In this document: piece by piece, positions 43,199-52,473 of the stretch
Numbering within the stretch: position 1 is the first letter of the stretch
Layout of the letters: the number at the start of each line of letters is the position of its first letter
Assembly (NCBI RefSeq): GCF_030814835.1
Contig: NZ_JAUSVS010000002.1
Location: 434,001 to 498,000 of the forward strand
Length of the DNA stretch: 64,000 bases
From: Caulobacter ginsengisoli
Lineage (GTDB): Bacteria; Pseudomonadota; Alphaproteobacteria; Caulobacterales; Caulobacteraceae
Direction of reading: 5' to 3'
Translations under genes and position numbers: made by a program
Notes under the pieces: generated by a model
Told to the model about the DNA's origin: nothing
Databases searched by the model: none
Seen by the model: only the letters and a program-made list of their open reading frames with translations

Positions 43199-44703
43199 GC
43201 CAGGGCTCCCGCGAAGTCCTCGATCATCAGCCCGGCCGTGGCCTTGGCCGATCCCACGACGCCGGGAATGCCGGCCCCCGGATGGGTGCCCGCCCCGACG
43301 AAATAGAGGTTGCCGATGACGTCGTCGCGATTGTGGGTGCGGAACCAGGCCGACTGGGTCAGCACCGGCTCCAGCGAGAAGGCCGAGCCCTGCCAGGCGT
43401 TCAGCTCGCCCTGGAAGTCAGCGGGGGTGAAGATGCGGCTAGTCACCAGGTCGCGCCTGAGGTTGGGAATGTAGCGCTCCTCCAGATAGCCCAGGATGCG
43501 GTCGCGATACTTCGGCCCCTCGACCGCCCAGTCGATCGGGGCCGTGCCCAGGTGCGGCACCGGCGAGAGGGCGTAGTAGCTGGAGCAACCTTCGGGGGCC
43601 ATGGACGGGTCGCTCGCACACGGCGCGTGAAGATAGAGCGAGAAGTCCCTGGCCAAGCTGGGCTTTCCGTAGATTTCGTCGATCAGGCCCTTGTAGCGCT
43701 CGCCGAAACAGATGGTGTGGTGGCGGATGTCCGGGTGCAGCGCCTTCAGCCCGAAATGCACCACGAACAGCGAGGGGCTGAAGCGGGCGCGCTTGAGACG
43801 GGCGCCTTCCGAGCGGCCCCGGCGGTGACCCTTCAGCAGCTTGTCGTAGGTGTGGACGATGTCGGCGTTGGAGGCGACCGTGTCGAAGGCCTCGAAGCCG
43901 GCGGCGGAGGCGACGCCGCGCACGGTCTTGCCTTCCGTTTCAATGGCTTGCACGGGCGCGTTGAGCCGGATCTGGCCGCCCAGGTCCTCGAACAGCCTCA
44001 CCATGGCCCGGACCAGGGCATGGGTGCCGCCGCGCGGGAACCACACCCCGCCGCGCCGCTCCAGGGCATGGATCAGGGCGTAGATGGACGAGGCGGCGAA
44101 CGGGCTGCCGCCGACCAGCAGGGTGTGGAAGGAGAGGGCTTGGCGCAGGTGCTCGTCCTGCACGAAGCCGCTGACCTTGGCGTAGACGCTGCGCCAGGCC
44201 TCCAGTTTCACCAGCTGCGGCGCGGCGGCGATCATCGAGCGGAAGTCGAGGAAGGGCACATGGCCCAGCTTGACATAGCCCTCCTGGAAGACCTGTTCGG
44301 AGAAGTTCAGGAAACGCTTGTAACCCTCGACATCGGCTGGGTTTTTCCTGGCGATCTGGGCGTCGAGCAGCGCCTGGTCGTTGACGTAGTCGAAGACGTC
44401 GCCGTCCTCCCAGCAGAGCCGGTAGAAGGGCGCCACGCTCATCAGCTCGACATAGTCGGACACCTTGCGGCCGGAGAGGGCGAACAGCTCCTCCAGGCAG
44501 GCCGGGTCGGTGACCACGGTCGGGCCGGCGTCGAAGGTGAAGCCCTGATCATGCCAGACATAGGCCCGGCCGCCTGGCTTGTCGCGGCCCTCGAAGACGG
44601 TGGTCTGGAAACCGGCCGACTGCAGGCGGATGGCCAGGGCCAGACCCCCGAAGCCGGAGCCGATGACGGCGGCGGTGGGGCGGGTCGGGGAGGGTTCAGT
44701 CAT
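43195..44703 (-). CDS. crtI: Phytoene desaturase
   Basis: 502 residues from ATG 44703. The N-terminal FAD-binding VIGSGFGGLALAIRLQSAGF and KPGGRAYVW, and the C-terminal YFVGAGTHPGAGIPGVVGSAK, are the bacterial CrtI signatures. It introduces four double bonds in phytoene to give lycopene. An 8-bp overlap with crtY and a GTGA overlap with crtB show translational coupling. Confidence 0.96.
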   Translation of the reverse strand: MTEPSPTRPTAAVIGSGFGGLALAIRLQSAGFQTTVFEGRDKPGGRAYVWHDQGFTFDAGPTVVTDPACLEELFALSGRKVSDYVELMSVAPFYRLCWEDGDVFDYVNDQALLDAQIARKNPADVEGYKRFLNFSEQVFQEGYVKLGHVPFLDFRSMIAAAPQLVKLEAWRSVYAKVSGFVQDEHLRQALSFHTLLVGGSPFAASSIYALIHALERRGGVWFPRGGTHALVRAMVRLFEDLGGQIRLNAPVQAIETEGKTVRGVASAAGFEAFDTVASNADIVHTYDKLLKGHRRGRSEGARLKRARFSPSLFVVHFGLKALHPDIRHHTICFGERYKGLIDEIYGKPSLARDFSLYLHAPCASDPSMAPEGCSSYYALSPVPHLGTAPIDWAVEGPKYRDRILGYLEERYIPNLRRDLVTSRIFTPADFQGELNAWQGSAFSLEPVLTQSAWFRTHNRDDVIGNLYFVGAGTHPGAGIPGVVGSAKATAGLMIEDFAGALA

Positions 44704-45886
44704 CAAGGTCCTTGAAGGCGGATGATTCCGTCAGCACCGCCAGGGCGGCGGTGACCGGAACCGGCGGTTTGCCGCTTAATACGCGCAGGCGGTCTGCCCA
44801 GCTTGCCCGGCCGGCATAGAAGCGCTGAATGAGCGGCCGGCGCAGGCGGTAGAACCGCTCCAGCACCCGATAGCGGCGCTCCGGTGCGCAGGCGCGGAAC
44901 AGCATGCGGTTCAGGAGGCGATAGAAGCCTCGCGATCGCCAGGCGGTGGTCGAAGCCTGGCGGGCGCAGGCCAGGACGCTGGCGCTGGTCAGCTCCGGCA
45001 GGGCGGCGATGGCGGCGGCGAGGCGGGCGGCGTCGGGCAGGGAGTAGCCGGTGGTCGGCTGGAAGAGGGCGGCGCGCAGGCCGACCTGGGGCAGGCCGGC
45101 GGGGGCCTCGGCCCAGAAGGCGTCTATATCGCCGGCGAGCGCGATGGGAAGGATGCCGTCCTCCTCGCGGGCGACCTCGGCGATCGTCCAGCCCTGCGCA
45201 GCGGCGTAGGCGGCGATGTCGGCGCGCAGGGCCTCGCGGTCCAGCGCGGGGCCGTCGGCGTAGCGGGTGTCCTCGATCAGCAGGCGCGTCGGCGAGAAGG
45301 GCAGGACATACAGGAAGCGGTAGCCGTCGAGCTGCGAGACCGTGGCGTCCATGACGATGGGGCGGGTCAGGCCGTGCGGGGCGGCCAGCTCGACCTCCTG
45401 GCCCAGGAACTTCTGCCAGCCCAGCGCCAGGCGAGGGCTGGAGCGGGCGCCGCGGCCGTCGATCACGCAGGGGGCTTCGAGGATCCGGCCGTCGGCCAGG
45501 ATGACCTGGCTGGGCGTCACCGCCTCGACGCTGACGCCCAGCCAGGCGTCATCGCCCAGCGCGGCCGACACCATCTCGTGCAGGCGCTCGGAGGTGATGG
45601 CGAGGTAGGGCGTGGTCAGATCGCGGCGATGGGCCGGGAAGCGGACCTCATAGCCGGCCCAGCGATGCACGATCAGCGGTTCCAGCGTGGCGGCGATCTG
45701 CGGCTCGACGTCGCTGGCGAAATGGCACCAGGTGTGCTGGCCGCCGATCACGGTGTCGCGCTCGACCAGCACCACCTTGAGCTCGGGCCGCAGCGCCCTG
45801 AGCCGCAGGGTGATCAGCCCATTGGCCAGCCCGCCGCCGACCAGGGCGACATCGGCGCGCGTTGTGGAAGTGGGGGTCCCCGTCAC
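44696..45886 (-). CDS. crtY: Lycopene beta-cyclase
   Basis: 396 residues from a GTG. The dinucleotide-binding VALVGGGLANGLITLRLRAL at about residues 13-32 and QPTTGYSLPDAARLAAAI are CrtY features. It closes both ends of lycopene to beta-ionone rings, giving beta-carotene. First gene of the minus-strand crt operon. With crtZ on the other arm the predicted end product in this window is zeaxanthin; no ketolase (crtW) is seen. Confidence 0.94.
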   Translation of the reverse strand: MTGTPTSTTRADVALVGGGLANGLITLRLRALRPELKVVLVERDTVIGGQHTWCHFASDVEPQIAATLEPLIVHRWAGYEVRFPAHRRDLTTPYLAITSERLHEMVSAALGDDAWLGVSVEAVTPSQVILADGRILEAPCVIDGRGARSSPRLALGWQKFLGQEVELAAPHGLTRPIVMDATVSQLDGYRFLYVLPFSPTRLLIEDTRYADGPALDREALRADIAAYAAAQGWTIAEVAREEDGILPIALAGDIDAFWAEAPAGLPQVGLRAALFQPTTGYSLPDAARLAAAIAALPELTSASVLACARQASTTAWRSRGFYRLLNRMLFRACAPERRYRVLERFYRLRRPLIQRFYAGRASWADRLRVLSGKPPVPVTAALAVLTESSAFKDLDD

Positions 45887-45953
45887 GCGCCCGTCTTAGC
45901 CTATCTCGCCGCTCTATGGCGCCTGAGTTGTCGATTTCCCAAACCGGCCTAAG

Positions 45954-46301
45954 ATGCCGGCCCCGGGGGGCGGGGATTGGTTGATGTTGCTGCTGCTTAT
46001 CCTGCCGGGCCTGGCCTTTTTCGCCACCGCGCTGCTGTTCGTCCTGGCCAGGATCTTCCTGCCCTGGCGCTCGGCCCTGGGCCTGGCGGTCGTCGCCACG
46101 GTGACTGGCGGGGCCGGCTTCCTGCTCACCACCATCGTGCAGCTGGTCACCCACCGGGAACCCGCCTCGGACGCGGCGGCCGTCGCGCTGGTGCTGCTGG
46201 CCGGCGTCTCGGGGCTGTTCTTCGCGGCATTGGGCGCGGTCGCCTTCCTCAAGGCCCGCCGGCGCTACATCCGGGCGGCCCAGGCGAAAGCCATGAGCTG
46301 A
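45954..46301 (+). CDS. Small membrane protein of unknown function
   Basis: 115 residues from ATG 45954; an internal ATG at 45984 would remove 10 residues and is also plausible. Three transmembrane helices are predicted (about residues 10-33, 38-62 and 72-98), ending in a basic tail, KARRRYIRAAQAKAM. It is divergent from crtY across 67 bp and 57 bp upstream of folD. No family recognised. Confidence 0.7.
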   Translation: MPAPGGGDWLMLLLLILPGLAFFATALLFVLARIFLPWRSALGLAVVATVTGGAGFLLTTIVQLVTHREPASDAAAVALVLLAGVSGLFFAALGAVAFLKARRRYIRAAQAKAMS

Positions 46302-46358
46302 TTGCGCCGGGACGTCCTAGCCGCTAGGCGGACGCCATAAGCGGCAGCGGAGAGTCGG

Positions 46359-47255
46359 ATGGGTCAGGCGCAGGTCATCGACGGCAAGGCGTTCGCGGCG
46401 GGCCTGCGGGCGCGGGTCGCCGAACGGGTCGCCAAACTCAAGGCCGAGCACGGCCTGCAGCCGGGGCTGGCCGTGGTGCTGGTCGGCGACGATCCGGGCA
46501 GCCAGATCTACGTCCGCAGCAAGGGCGAGCAGACGCTGGAAGCGGGCATGCATTCGGTGACCCACCGCCTGCCGGCCGAGACCAGCGAGGCCGACCTGCT
46601 GGACCTGGTCCGGGCGCTGAACGCCGATCCGGCCATCCACGGCATCCTGGTGCAGTTCCCGGTGCCGCCGCACATCCGCCAGTCGGCGGTGCTGGAGGTG
46701 CTGTCGCCGGACAAGGACGTCGACGGCCTGACCGTGGCCAACGCCGGGCGTCTGGCCAGCGGCCTGCCGGCCCTGTCGCCCTGTACGCCGGTGGGCTGCA
46801 TGTTGCTGCTGCGCGACGCTCTGGGCGAGCTGCGCGGCAAGCGGGCGGTGGTGGTCGGCCGCTCCAACCTGGTCGGCAAGCCGATCGCCCAGCTGCTGCT
46901 GCAGGCCGACTGCACCGTCACCATCGCCCATTCCCGCACCGTCGACCTGCCGGCCGTCTGCCGCGAGGCCGACATTCTGGTCGCCGCCGTCGGCGTGCCC
47001 GAGCTGGTGCGCGGCGACTGGATCAGGCCCGGCGCGGCGGTGATCGATGTCGGCATGAACCGCCTGCCGTCCCGCGATCCGGTCAAGGCCGCGCAGGGTA
47101 AGACCCGGGTGGTCGGCGATGTCGCCTTCGCCGAGTGCGCCGAAATCGCCGGCTGGATCACCCCGGTGCCGGGCGGCGTAGGCCCGATGACTGTCGCCTG
47201 CCTGCTGCAGAACACCCTGACCGCCGCCCTGCGCCTGAACGGGATCGCCGAATGA
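46359..47255 (+). CDS. folD: Methylenetetrahydrofolate dehydrogenase/cyclohydrolase
   Basis: 298 residues. A bifunctional enzyme interconverting 5,10-methylene- and 10-formyl-tetrahydrofolate with NADP. The catalytic Lys is K55 in [20 protein letters not shown], the DVDGL motif, [11 protein letters not shown] (NADP site) and [11 protein letters not shown] are all conserved. It is the first of five closely spaced genes: the next, a cytochrome c lipoprotein, starts in its stop (ATGA). Confidence 0.97.
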   Translation: MGQAQVIDGKAFAAGLRARVAERVAKLKAEHGLQPGLAVVLVGDDPGSQIYVRSKGEQTLEAGMHSVTHRLPAETSEADLLDLVRALNADPAIHGILVQFPVPPHIRQSAVLEVLSPDKDVDGLTVANAGRLASGLPALSPCTPVGCMLLLRDALGELRGKRAVVVGRSNLVGKPIAQLLLQADCTVTIAHSRTVDLPAVCREADILVAAVGVPELVRGDWIRPGAAVIDVGMNRLPSRDPVKAAQGKTRVVGDVAFAECAEIAGWITPVPGGVGPMTVACLLQNTLTAALRLNGIAE

Positions 47256-47611
47256 AACGCCTCAGCCTGATCCTCGGCCTCGCGCTGCTGGCCGCCGCCT
47301 GCGGACCCAAGCCGCTGACGCCCGAACAGTCGGCCAGGCTGGAACCGGCCGACGCCCGGCTGGCCGGCCTCTATGACGATAGCTGCAAGGCCTGCCACAC
47401 CATTGCCGATTCCAAGGCCCCGCTCGCCGGCGACCGCGCCGCCTGGGACCCGCGCTGGAAGCAGGGCCTGCCGGTGCTGGTCGACCACGCCATCCAGGGC
47501 AAGGGGGCCATGCCGGCCGGGGGCCAATGCGCCGCTTGCACGCCGGACGATTTCAAGGCCCTGATTGTCTTCATGGCCGGCCAGGAAGAGTCGGCGACCA
47601 AACCGGGGTAG
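47252..47611 (+). CDS. Cytochrome c5-type lipoprotein
   Basis: 119 residues. A lipoprotein signal with lipobox LAAAC, lipidated at C17. One haem c site, CKACH at residues 45-49, and a likely axial Met, M87, in GKGAMPAGG. The C93/C96 pair (CAAC) matches the cytochrome c5 disulfide. It would be membrane-tethered in the periplasm. Overlapping folD and lying 5 bp before a lactone-oxidase-like gene, it is well placed to take electrons from that enzyme. Confidence 0.92.
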   Translation: MKRLSLILGLALLAAACGPKPLTPEQSARLEPADARLAGLYDDSCKACHTIADSKAPLAGDRAAWDPRWKQGLPVLVDHAIQGKGAMPAGGQCAACTPDDFKALIVFMAGQEESATKPG

Positions 47612-47616
47612 GGGCG

Positions 47617-49011
47617 ATGATTTCCAGGCGGACGGCGCTGCTGGCGGGGGCCGGCGGGGTGGCGGTGGTGGGGACCGGGGCGGTCCTGGCCGCGACGCAT
47701 GAGAAGCCCGAACCGCCATCGCCGCCGGCGACCGACGCCAAGGGTCACCTCTTGTGGCGCAACTGGTCGGGCATCCAGCACGCCTATCCGGCCCTGCGCC
47801 TGGCCCCCAAAGACGAGGGTGAGCTGGCGGCGGCGCTGAAGGCCGCCCCCGACCCGATCCGCGTGGTGGGGGCCGGCCACAGCTTCACGGCGCTCGCCGC
47901 CACCAACGGCACGCTGGTCTCGCTGGACCAGATGAGCGGGATCGTCGGCTGGGACGGTGACGAAGCCATCGTGCGGGCCGGCACGCGGCTGGGCGCGCTG
48001 GGACCGGCCCTGGCCGCCAAGGGCCGGGCCATGGCCAACCTGCCCGACATCAACAAGCAGTCGCTGGGCGGGGCGCTGGGCACCGGCACCCACGGCACCG
48101 GCAAGACGCTGAAGGCCATCCATGGCGACGTCACCGCCCTCACCCTGCTGACCCCCGACGGCAAGCTGATCGACTGCAGCGCCGACAAGCGGCCCGAGGT
48201 GTTCAACGCCGCCCGGGTCTCGGTCGGGGCGCTGGGGATCGTCACCCAGGCCCAGCTGAAGACCACGGCCAACCGGCGCCTGCGCCGGCGGGTGTGGCTG
48301 GAACCCTACGAGGAGGCGCTCAGCAAGGCCGAGCAGCGCTGGAACGCGCACCGCAACTTCGAATTCTACGCCGTGCCCTTCACGGGCCTGGTCGCCAACA
48401 TCACCCATGACGAGACCGACGATCCGGCCGAGGCGCGGGGCCCCGACAGCGACACCGCCTTCCTCGACGCCCTGAAGACCCTGCGCAACCTGCTGGGTTT
48501 CTCCACATCCTTGCGCAAGGCGGCGGCCAAGGCGCTGCTGGGCGGGACCAAGCCGGAGACGGCGGTCGACGAGGGCTGGAAGCTGCTGTCGACCGAGCGG
48601 CCGGTGCGGTTCAACGAGATGGAATTCCACATCCCGCACCAGAATCAGCTGGCGGCCCTGACGGCGGTGGTGAAGGCGATCGAGAAGCACCGCCCCGACG
48701 TCTTCTTCCCCATCGAGGTCCGCCGCATCGCCCCCGACGACGCCTGGCTGTCGCCCTTCCAGGGCGAGCCGCGCGGGTCGGTGGCCATCCACGCCTATTA
48801 CAAGGACGACTACGCCTTCCTGTTCGAGCTGATCCAGCCGATCCTCATCAGCCACGGCGGCCGCCCGCACTGGGGCAAGCTGCACAGCCTCGCCGGCGAG
48901 CAGCTGGCCGGCCTCTATCCGCACTGGAACGATTTCCTTAAAGTGCGGGCCGAGCTGGACCCGCGGGGGCGGATGCTGACGCCTTACATGCGAGGCCTGC
49001 TGGGGCTCTGA
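47617..49011 (+). CDS. Tat-exported FAD-linked sugar-lactone oxidase/dehydrogenase
   Basis: 464 residues. SRRTALLAGAGG near the N-terminus is a twin-arginine signal. The VAO-type FAD domain has RVVGAGHSFTAL, with H88 the position that binds FAD covalently in the aldonolactone oxidase family. QSLGGALGTGTHGTG and a C-terminal ALO domain (PIEVRRIAPDD, the ending HWGKLHS...YPHWNDFLKVRAELDPRGRM in short pieces) fit L-gulono/D-arabinono-lactone oxidases. Plant homologues give electrons to cytochrome c, and a cytochrome c gene precedes it by 5 bp. Substrate is probably a sugar lactone. Confidence 0.9.
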   Translation: MISRRTALLAGAGGVAVVGTGAVLAATHEKPEPPSPPATDAKGHLLWRNWSGIQHAYPALRLAPKDEGELAAALKAAPDPIRVVGAGHSFTALAATNGTLVSLDQMSGIVGWDGDEAIVRAGTRLGALGPALAAKGRAMANLPDINKQSLGGALGTGTHGTGKTLKAIHGDVTALTLLTPDGKLIDCSADKRPEVFNAARVSVGALGIVTQAQLKTTANRRLRRRVWLEPYEEALSKAEQRWNAHRNFEFYAVPFTGLVANITHDETDDPAEARGPDSDTAFLDALKTLRNLLGFSTSLRKAAAKALLGGTKPETAVDEGWKLLSTERPVRFNEMEFHIPHQNQLAALTAVVKAIEKHRPDVFFPIEVRRIAPDDAWLSPFQGEPRGSVAIHAYYKDDYAFLFELIQPILISHGGRPHWGKLHSLAGEQLAGLYPHWNDFLKVRAELDPRGRMLTPYMRGLLGL

Positions 49012-49016
49012 AGGCC

Positions 49017-49562
49017 ATGACGCCATCCCGCCGCGCCGCCATCGTCTCGGGCCTGGCCCTGTTCGCCGGCGGACCGGCCCTGGCCATCACGCCGGAAAAG
49101 AACCCCTGGCCGACGGGCGAGGCCCGCCGGGCCTTCAAGCTGCGCGAACCTAAGGCCGGCGAGGAGCTGATCCGCGCGTTCTGGCTGGATGGCGGGCGGG
49201 GGCGGGAGATCTGGCTGATCGAGGCGCGCTACGATCGAGCCCGCGGGCCCTTACTCCGTCAGGCCCACGCCATCGGGCGCGGACCGTACAACGACTATGA
49301 GTTCTTCCGCCTCACTGACCGCACGGTCCCGATGCAGGTCGCCGACTACCAGGCTCTGCGCGATTCCTGTTTCACCCTGGTGCAGGATTGGCTGAAGACC
49401 CCGGCAGGCTTCCAGGGCGAGAATGTCTGCCTCGACTGGTGTGGCGACGGGGTTGAGGTGGCCGGCCTACCGGGCCAGCCGCCCCTGGCGATCACCTTCG
49501 ACGGCGCGGCCGAGATCATCGGCGCCCGGATGCGGCTGGCGGCGAAGGCATATACGGCATGA
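49017..49562 (+). CDS. Exported protein of unknown function (a)
   Basis: 181 residues. The N-terminus MTPSRRAAIVSGLALFAGGPALA is a signal peptide, possibly Tat-dependent. The mature domain has paired cysteines (SCFTL; VCLDWCG) that could form disulfides. It starts 5 bp after the lactone-oxidase-like gene and overlaps the next gene by 4 bp. Its spacing of RAFWLDGG, EARYD and YQALRD loosely parallels the next protein. No family is recognised. Confidence 0.75.
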   Translation: MTPSRRAAIVSGLALFAGGPALAITPEKNPWPTGEARRAFKLREPKAGEELIRAFWLDGGRGREIWLIEARYDRARGPLLRQAHAIGRGPYNDYEFFRLTDRTVPMQVADYQALRDSCFTLVQDWLKTPAGFQGENVCLDWCGDGVEVAGLPGQPPLAITFDGAAEIIGARMRLAAKAYTA

Positions 49563-50158
49563 TCGGGCGGCGGGCCTTGCTGGTCGCGGGTTTCAGCCTC
49601 GCGGTTCTCGGTCGGGCCAGGGCGCAGTCGGAGGACCCGCCATCCGAGTCGGATAACTGGCCGACGGAGTACGAGGTTTTCGGACTGAAGCCGCTGGCGC
49701 CCAATGACGAGGTCGTCCGGGCCTATGGCGGGTTTCGTGTCCTGCAGTTGAGCCGCGGCTGGTGGACCGTCGAGGCGAGGGCGCTGCCGGGCGGACGCAC
49801 CGAGATACAGACCCAGAGGGCCGTAAGGGATCGCCGGCTCTATGACCGGACGGCCACGATCTCCCTCCCGGAGTATCGGCGTTTGAAAGCCAGGGCCCTG
49901 GCCTTCTACCAGGCGGAAAAGGCCGACGAGGCGGAGCAGGCCCTGGCCAGATCAAAGCCTCCGGCGCCGGGCGCGGAGAATGAGGGGACGGTCGTGGGGG
50001 CCGTTTGCCTGGACGCCGACTACGCCAACGCCGAAATCGGCGCTGTTCCTGGCGAGGCCGGCCCGGTCTGGATGGGCAGCACCTGTTTTGAAAACACCGA
50101 CGCCGCCGGCTCGATCGGTCACATGCTGCTGGCTGCGGCGCGACTCCACGCGCCCTAG
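49559..50158 (+). CDS. Exported protein of unknown function (b)
   Basis: 199 residues with a signal peptide (MIGRRALLVAGFSLAVLGRARA, cleavage near residue 22). An ATGA overlap with the preceding gene marks translational coupling. The mature part includes WTVEARALPGG, YRRLKARALAFY and VCLDADYANAE. Its faint positional resemblance to the preceding protein suggests an old duplication. Last gene of the folD-cytochrome-oxidase run. Confidence 0.75.
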   Translation: MIGRRALLVAGFSLAVLGRARAQSEDPPSESDNWPTEYEVFGLKPLAPNDEVVRAYGGFRVLQLSRGWWTVEARALPGGRTEIQTQRAVRDRRLYDRTATISLPEYRRLKARALAFYQAEKADEAEQALARSKPPAPGAENEGTVVGAVCLDADYANAEIGAVPGEAGPVWMGSTCFENTDAAGSIGHMLLAAARLHAP

Positions 50159-50166
50159 CGACGCGT

Positions 50167-50574
50167 CTAGAGGTAGCGTTTCTCCGTGTCGGTCGGCGGG
50201 TTCCACCAGTTGTCGTGCAGGCCGTCGGCATAGTGGATCGGCGCGGCGGCCAACTCCTCGGGGGTGGCCTCCAGGCTCATCACCTGCACCGACACATAGT
50301 CGCCGCCGATCTCCTTGACATGGCCATGACCGAAGGCGCGCACGCCGCAGGTCCGGCAGAAGCTGTGGTGGCCCTGGCGGGTATTGAACAGGTAGTCGCC
50401 CAGATTGTCCTCGCCGCTGAGCAGGCGGAAGGCGTCGGGCTTGACGTTGACGCCCCAGGACCGGGTCTTGGCGCAGAACGTACAGTTGCAGCGGCCGGTC
50501 CCGGCCGCCAGGTCGATGTCGGCCTCGAAGGTGACCGTTCCGCAGTGGCAGCTGCCTTTGTAGGTCTTCAGCAT
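50167..50574 (-). CDS. GFA/CENP-V family zinc protein
   Basis: 135 residues. Zinc cysteines: [22 protein letters not shown] and [11 protein letters not shown], the complete GFA set. The family name comes from glutathione-dependent formaldehyde activation, but most members lack demonstrated activity. A GAAAGGAGCCCGCC ribosome-binding region precedes the ATG. It converges on the exported protein gene (8-bp gap). Confidence 0.92.
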   Translation of the reverse strand: MLKTYKGSCHCGTVTFEADIDLAAGTGRCNCTFCAKTRSWGVNVKPDAFRLLSGEDNLGDYLFNTRQGHHSFCRTCGVRAFGHGHVKEIGGDYVSVQVMSLEATPEELAAAPIHYADGLHDNWWNPPTDTEKRYL

Positions 50575-50646
50575 GGCGGGCTCCTTTCCGTCAGGAATGA
50601 GCCGGGACGTTAGAGGGTTCCTGCTGACAGCCTGCTGTCAGCAGGC

Positions 50647-51453
50647 TCAACGGCTGAGCCCGAGCCAGCCCTGCCAGGCCAACACCAGGGCGACCAGGGA
50701 GATCAGGCCGGCCGAAGCGTAGGGCGCGCGCTGGGCAATAGCCGCGAAGGCGCCCGACCAGCGCCGCTCGGCCTGGCGCATGCCCAGCGCCGCCACCACG
50801 CCGACGGCGACCATGGTGGCGGCCAGGCCCACGGAGAAGCAGAGGACCAGCAGGGCGCCGAGCGCCACCTGCTTGAGCTGCAGGCAGAGCAGCAGAACGG
50901 TGATCGAGGCGGGGCAGGGGATCAGGCCGCCGGTCAGGCCGAAGATGACGATCTGGCCGGTGGTCACCGACCGGCCGGAGAAGCGGCGGCGGATGGCCTC
51001 GGCATGGGCCAGCTGGTGGGCGCCCTCGGCGCCGGTCAGGCCGAGGTCGGGGCCGTGGTGGTGGTGATCGTGGTCGTGGGGATGGTCGTGGTGATGAGCG
51101 TGCGCCCGCTGCTCGCGCCAGGTGCGCCAGACCATCCAGCCGGCCACGCAGAGGATGAGCGCCGCCGAGGCCAGCTGGAACCAGGGCTCGGCCGTCGCCA
51201 TGTCCAGGTTGCGGCCGAACCACAGGCCGGCCAGGGCGATGATCCAAACGATGGCGGTGTGAGAGACGGTCGCGGCGAGGCCCAGCAGGATGGCCTGGCC
51301 CACCGTGCCGCGGATGGCGACGATGAAGGCGGCCATCATGGTCTTGGAGTGACCCGGCTCCAGGCCGTGCAGGGCGCCCAGCAGCAGGGCGCTGGGCACG
51401 AACAGCCACAGGTTCGTGGCCCCTTGCTGCAGGAGGGCGGCGATGTCGACCAT
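50647..51453 (-). CDS. rcnA: Nickel/cobalt efflux protein, RcnA type
   Basis: 268 residues, about six transmembrane helices. HGLEPGHSK at residues 29-37 is the conserved metal-path motif of the NiCoT/RcnA family. A His-rich cytoplasmic loop (about residues 118-133, mostly His and Asp) is the RcnA hallmark, and GLTGGLIPCPASITVLL is the second conserved helix. It exports Ni2+/Co2+. It starts 2 bp after the membrane methyltransferase stop, in an operon headed by a CsoR/RcnR repressor. Confidence 0.92.
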   Translation of the reverse strand: MVDIAALLQQGATNLWLFVPSALLLGALHGLEPGHSKTMMAAFIVAIRGTVGQAILLGLAATVSHTAIVWIIALAGLWFGRNLDMATAEPWFQLASAALILCVAGWMVWRTWREQRAHAHHHDHPHDHDHHHHGPDLGLTGAEGAHQLAHAEAIRRRFSGRSVTTGQIVIFGLTGGLIPCPASITVLLLCLQLKQVALGALLVLCFSVGLAATMVAVGVVAALGMRQAERRWSGAFAAIAQRAPYASAGLISLVALVLAWQGWLGLSR

Positions 51454-51455
51454 GC

Positions 51456-52463
51456 TCAGGCGGCCGGGGTCGGCTGGGGCTTCTCCAGCAGCAGGTACCA
51501 GGCGTTGTTGAAGGCGCCCTCGTCCAGACGCTTGAAGCCGGCCTTTTCGACCATGCTCCGCCAGGCGGCCTTGGAGGTCAGGAAGAAGCTGAGCAGGTTG
51601 CCGACCGCGAACATCGACCAGCCGGGCGTCCAGACCGCCATCAAGAAGCGGCCGCCGGGCTTGAGCACGCGGTAGGCTTCGTCCAGCCCCGCCTGCTTGC
51701 CGGTTCCCAGGTGGTCATAGACATGGGTGCTGACCACGGCGTCGAAGTCGCCCTCGGCGAAGGGCAGGGCGGTAAGGTCGGCGGCCTCGATGGTAACCCG
51801 CTCCTCCAGGCCGGCCAGCCTGAGATTGCGCTCCAACTGGGCGCGGCCGCCCTCGTCGATATAGCCGGCGTCGAAGCGGTCGACGGCGACGATGTGGCCC
51901 TGGCGCAGGATCTTGCCCACCGCCAGGGTGGTGCGGCCCGCCCCGCAGCCGGCGTCCAGGATCACCGGCCGCTCGCCCTGGAACAGCTCGACCATGGGCA
52001 GGACGGCCTGATCCGGCCGCCGAAAGCCGCCCATGATCAGGTTGCCGACCAGCAGCACCACCGCCAGCGCCACCGCCAGGAAGGCCAGCGGCCAGTGGGT
52101 CGGGAACTGCAGCTGCACCACGACCGCGACGGTCAGGGCGACCAGGGCGGCGATGGCCAGGCCATTCATCCAGGCGGGACCCCAGCCGAATTCGATGCGA
52201 TCGGCCGGCCCGGGACGCAGCCAGCGGCGCACGACGCCGCGCAGGCCGATCCCCCAGGCCGAGGCCAGCAGCACGATGCCGCCGACCACATGAAAGCCGG
52301 CGAACAGCAGGAGTGAGGTCGAGGCGATCTTCAGCTGCGGCAGGAAGATCATCATCGCCGCCCCGGCGGCTATGCCGACCACGCCAACCACCCAGAGATG
52401 GCCGTGGGCGCCGCCGTGCATGGCTGAGCGATGCGGAGGGTGGGGATGCTGGTGGTCGCTCAT
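51456..52463 (-). CDS. Membrane-anchored SAM methyltransferase with His-rich N-terminus
   Basis: 335 residues. The first 22 residues hold seven His (positions 4, 6, 8, 11, 16, 20, 22). Four transmembrane helices follow at about 23-40, 48-72, 100-118 and 124-146, then a class I methyltransferase domain with VILDAGCGAGRTTLAVG (about 167-183), a VSTHVYDHLG region and RVLKPGGRFLMAVW. It lies between a metal-sensing repressor and a Ni/Co exporter with gaps of 10 and 2 bp. The His tail suggests metal binding or delivery. The methyl acceptor is unknown; a lipid or small molecule at the membrane is possible. Confidence 0.88.
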   Translation of the reverse strand: MSDHQHPHPPHRSAMHGGAHGHLWVVGVVGIAAGAAMMIFLPQLKIASTSLLLFAGFHVVGGIVLLASAWGIGLRGVVRRWLRPGPADRIEFGWGPAWMNGLAIAALVALTVAVVVQLQFPTHWPLAFLAVALAVVLLVGNLIMGGFRRPDQAVLPMVELFQGERPVILDAGCGAGRTTLAVGKILRQGHIVAVDRFDAGYIDEGGRAQLERNLRLAGLEERVTIEAADLTALPFAEGDFDAVVSTHVYDHLGTGKQAGLDEAYRVLKPGGRFLMAVWTPGWSMFAVGNLLSFFLTSKAAWRSMVEKAGFKRLDEGAFNNAWYLLLEKPQPTPAA

Positions 52464-52473
52464 TCTGAGCTCC

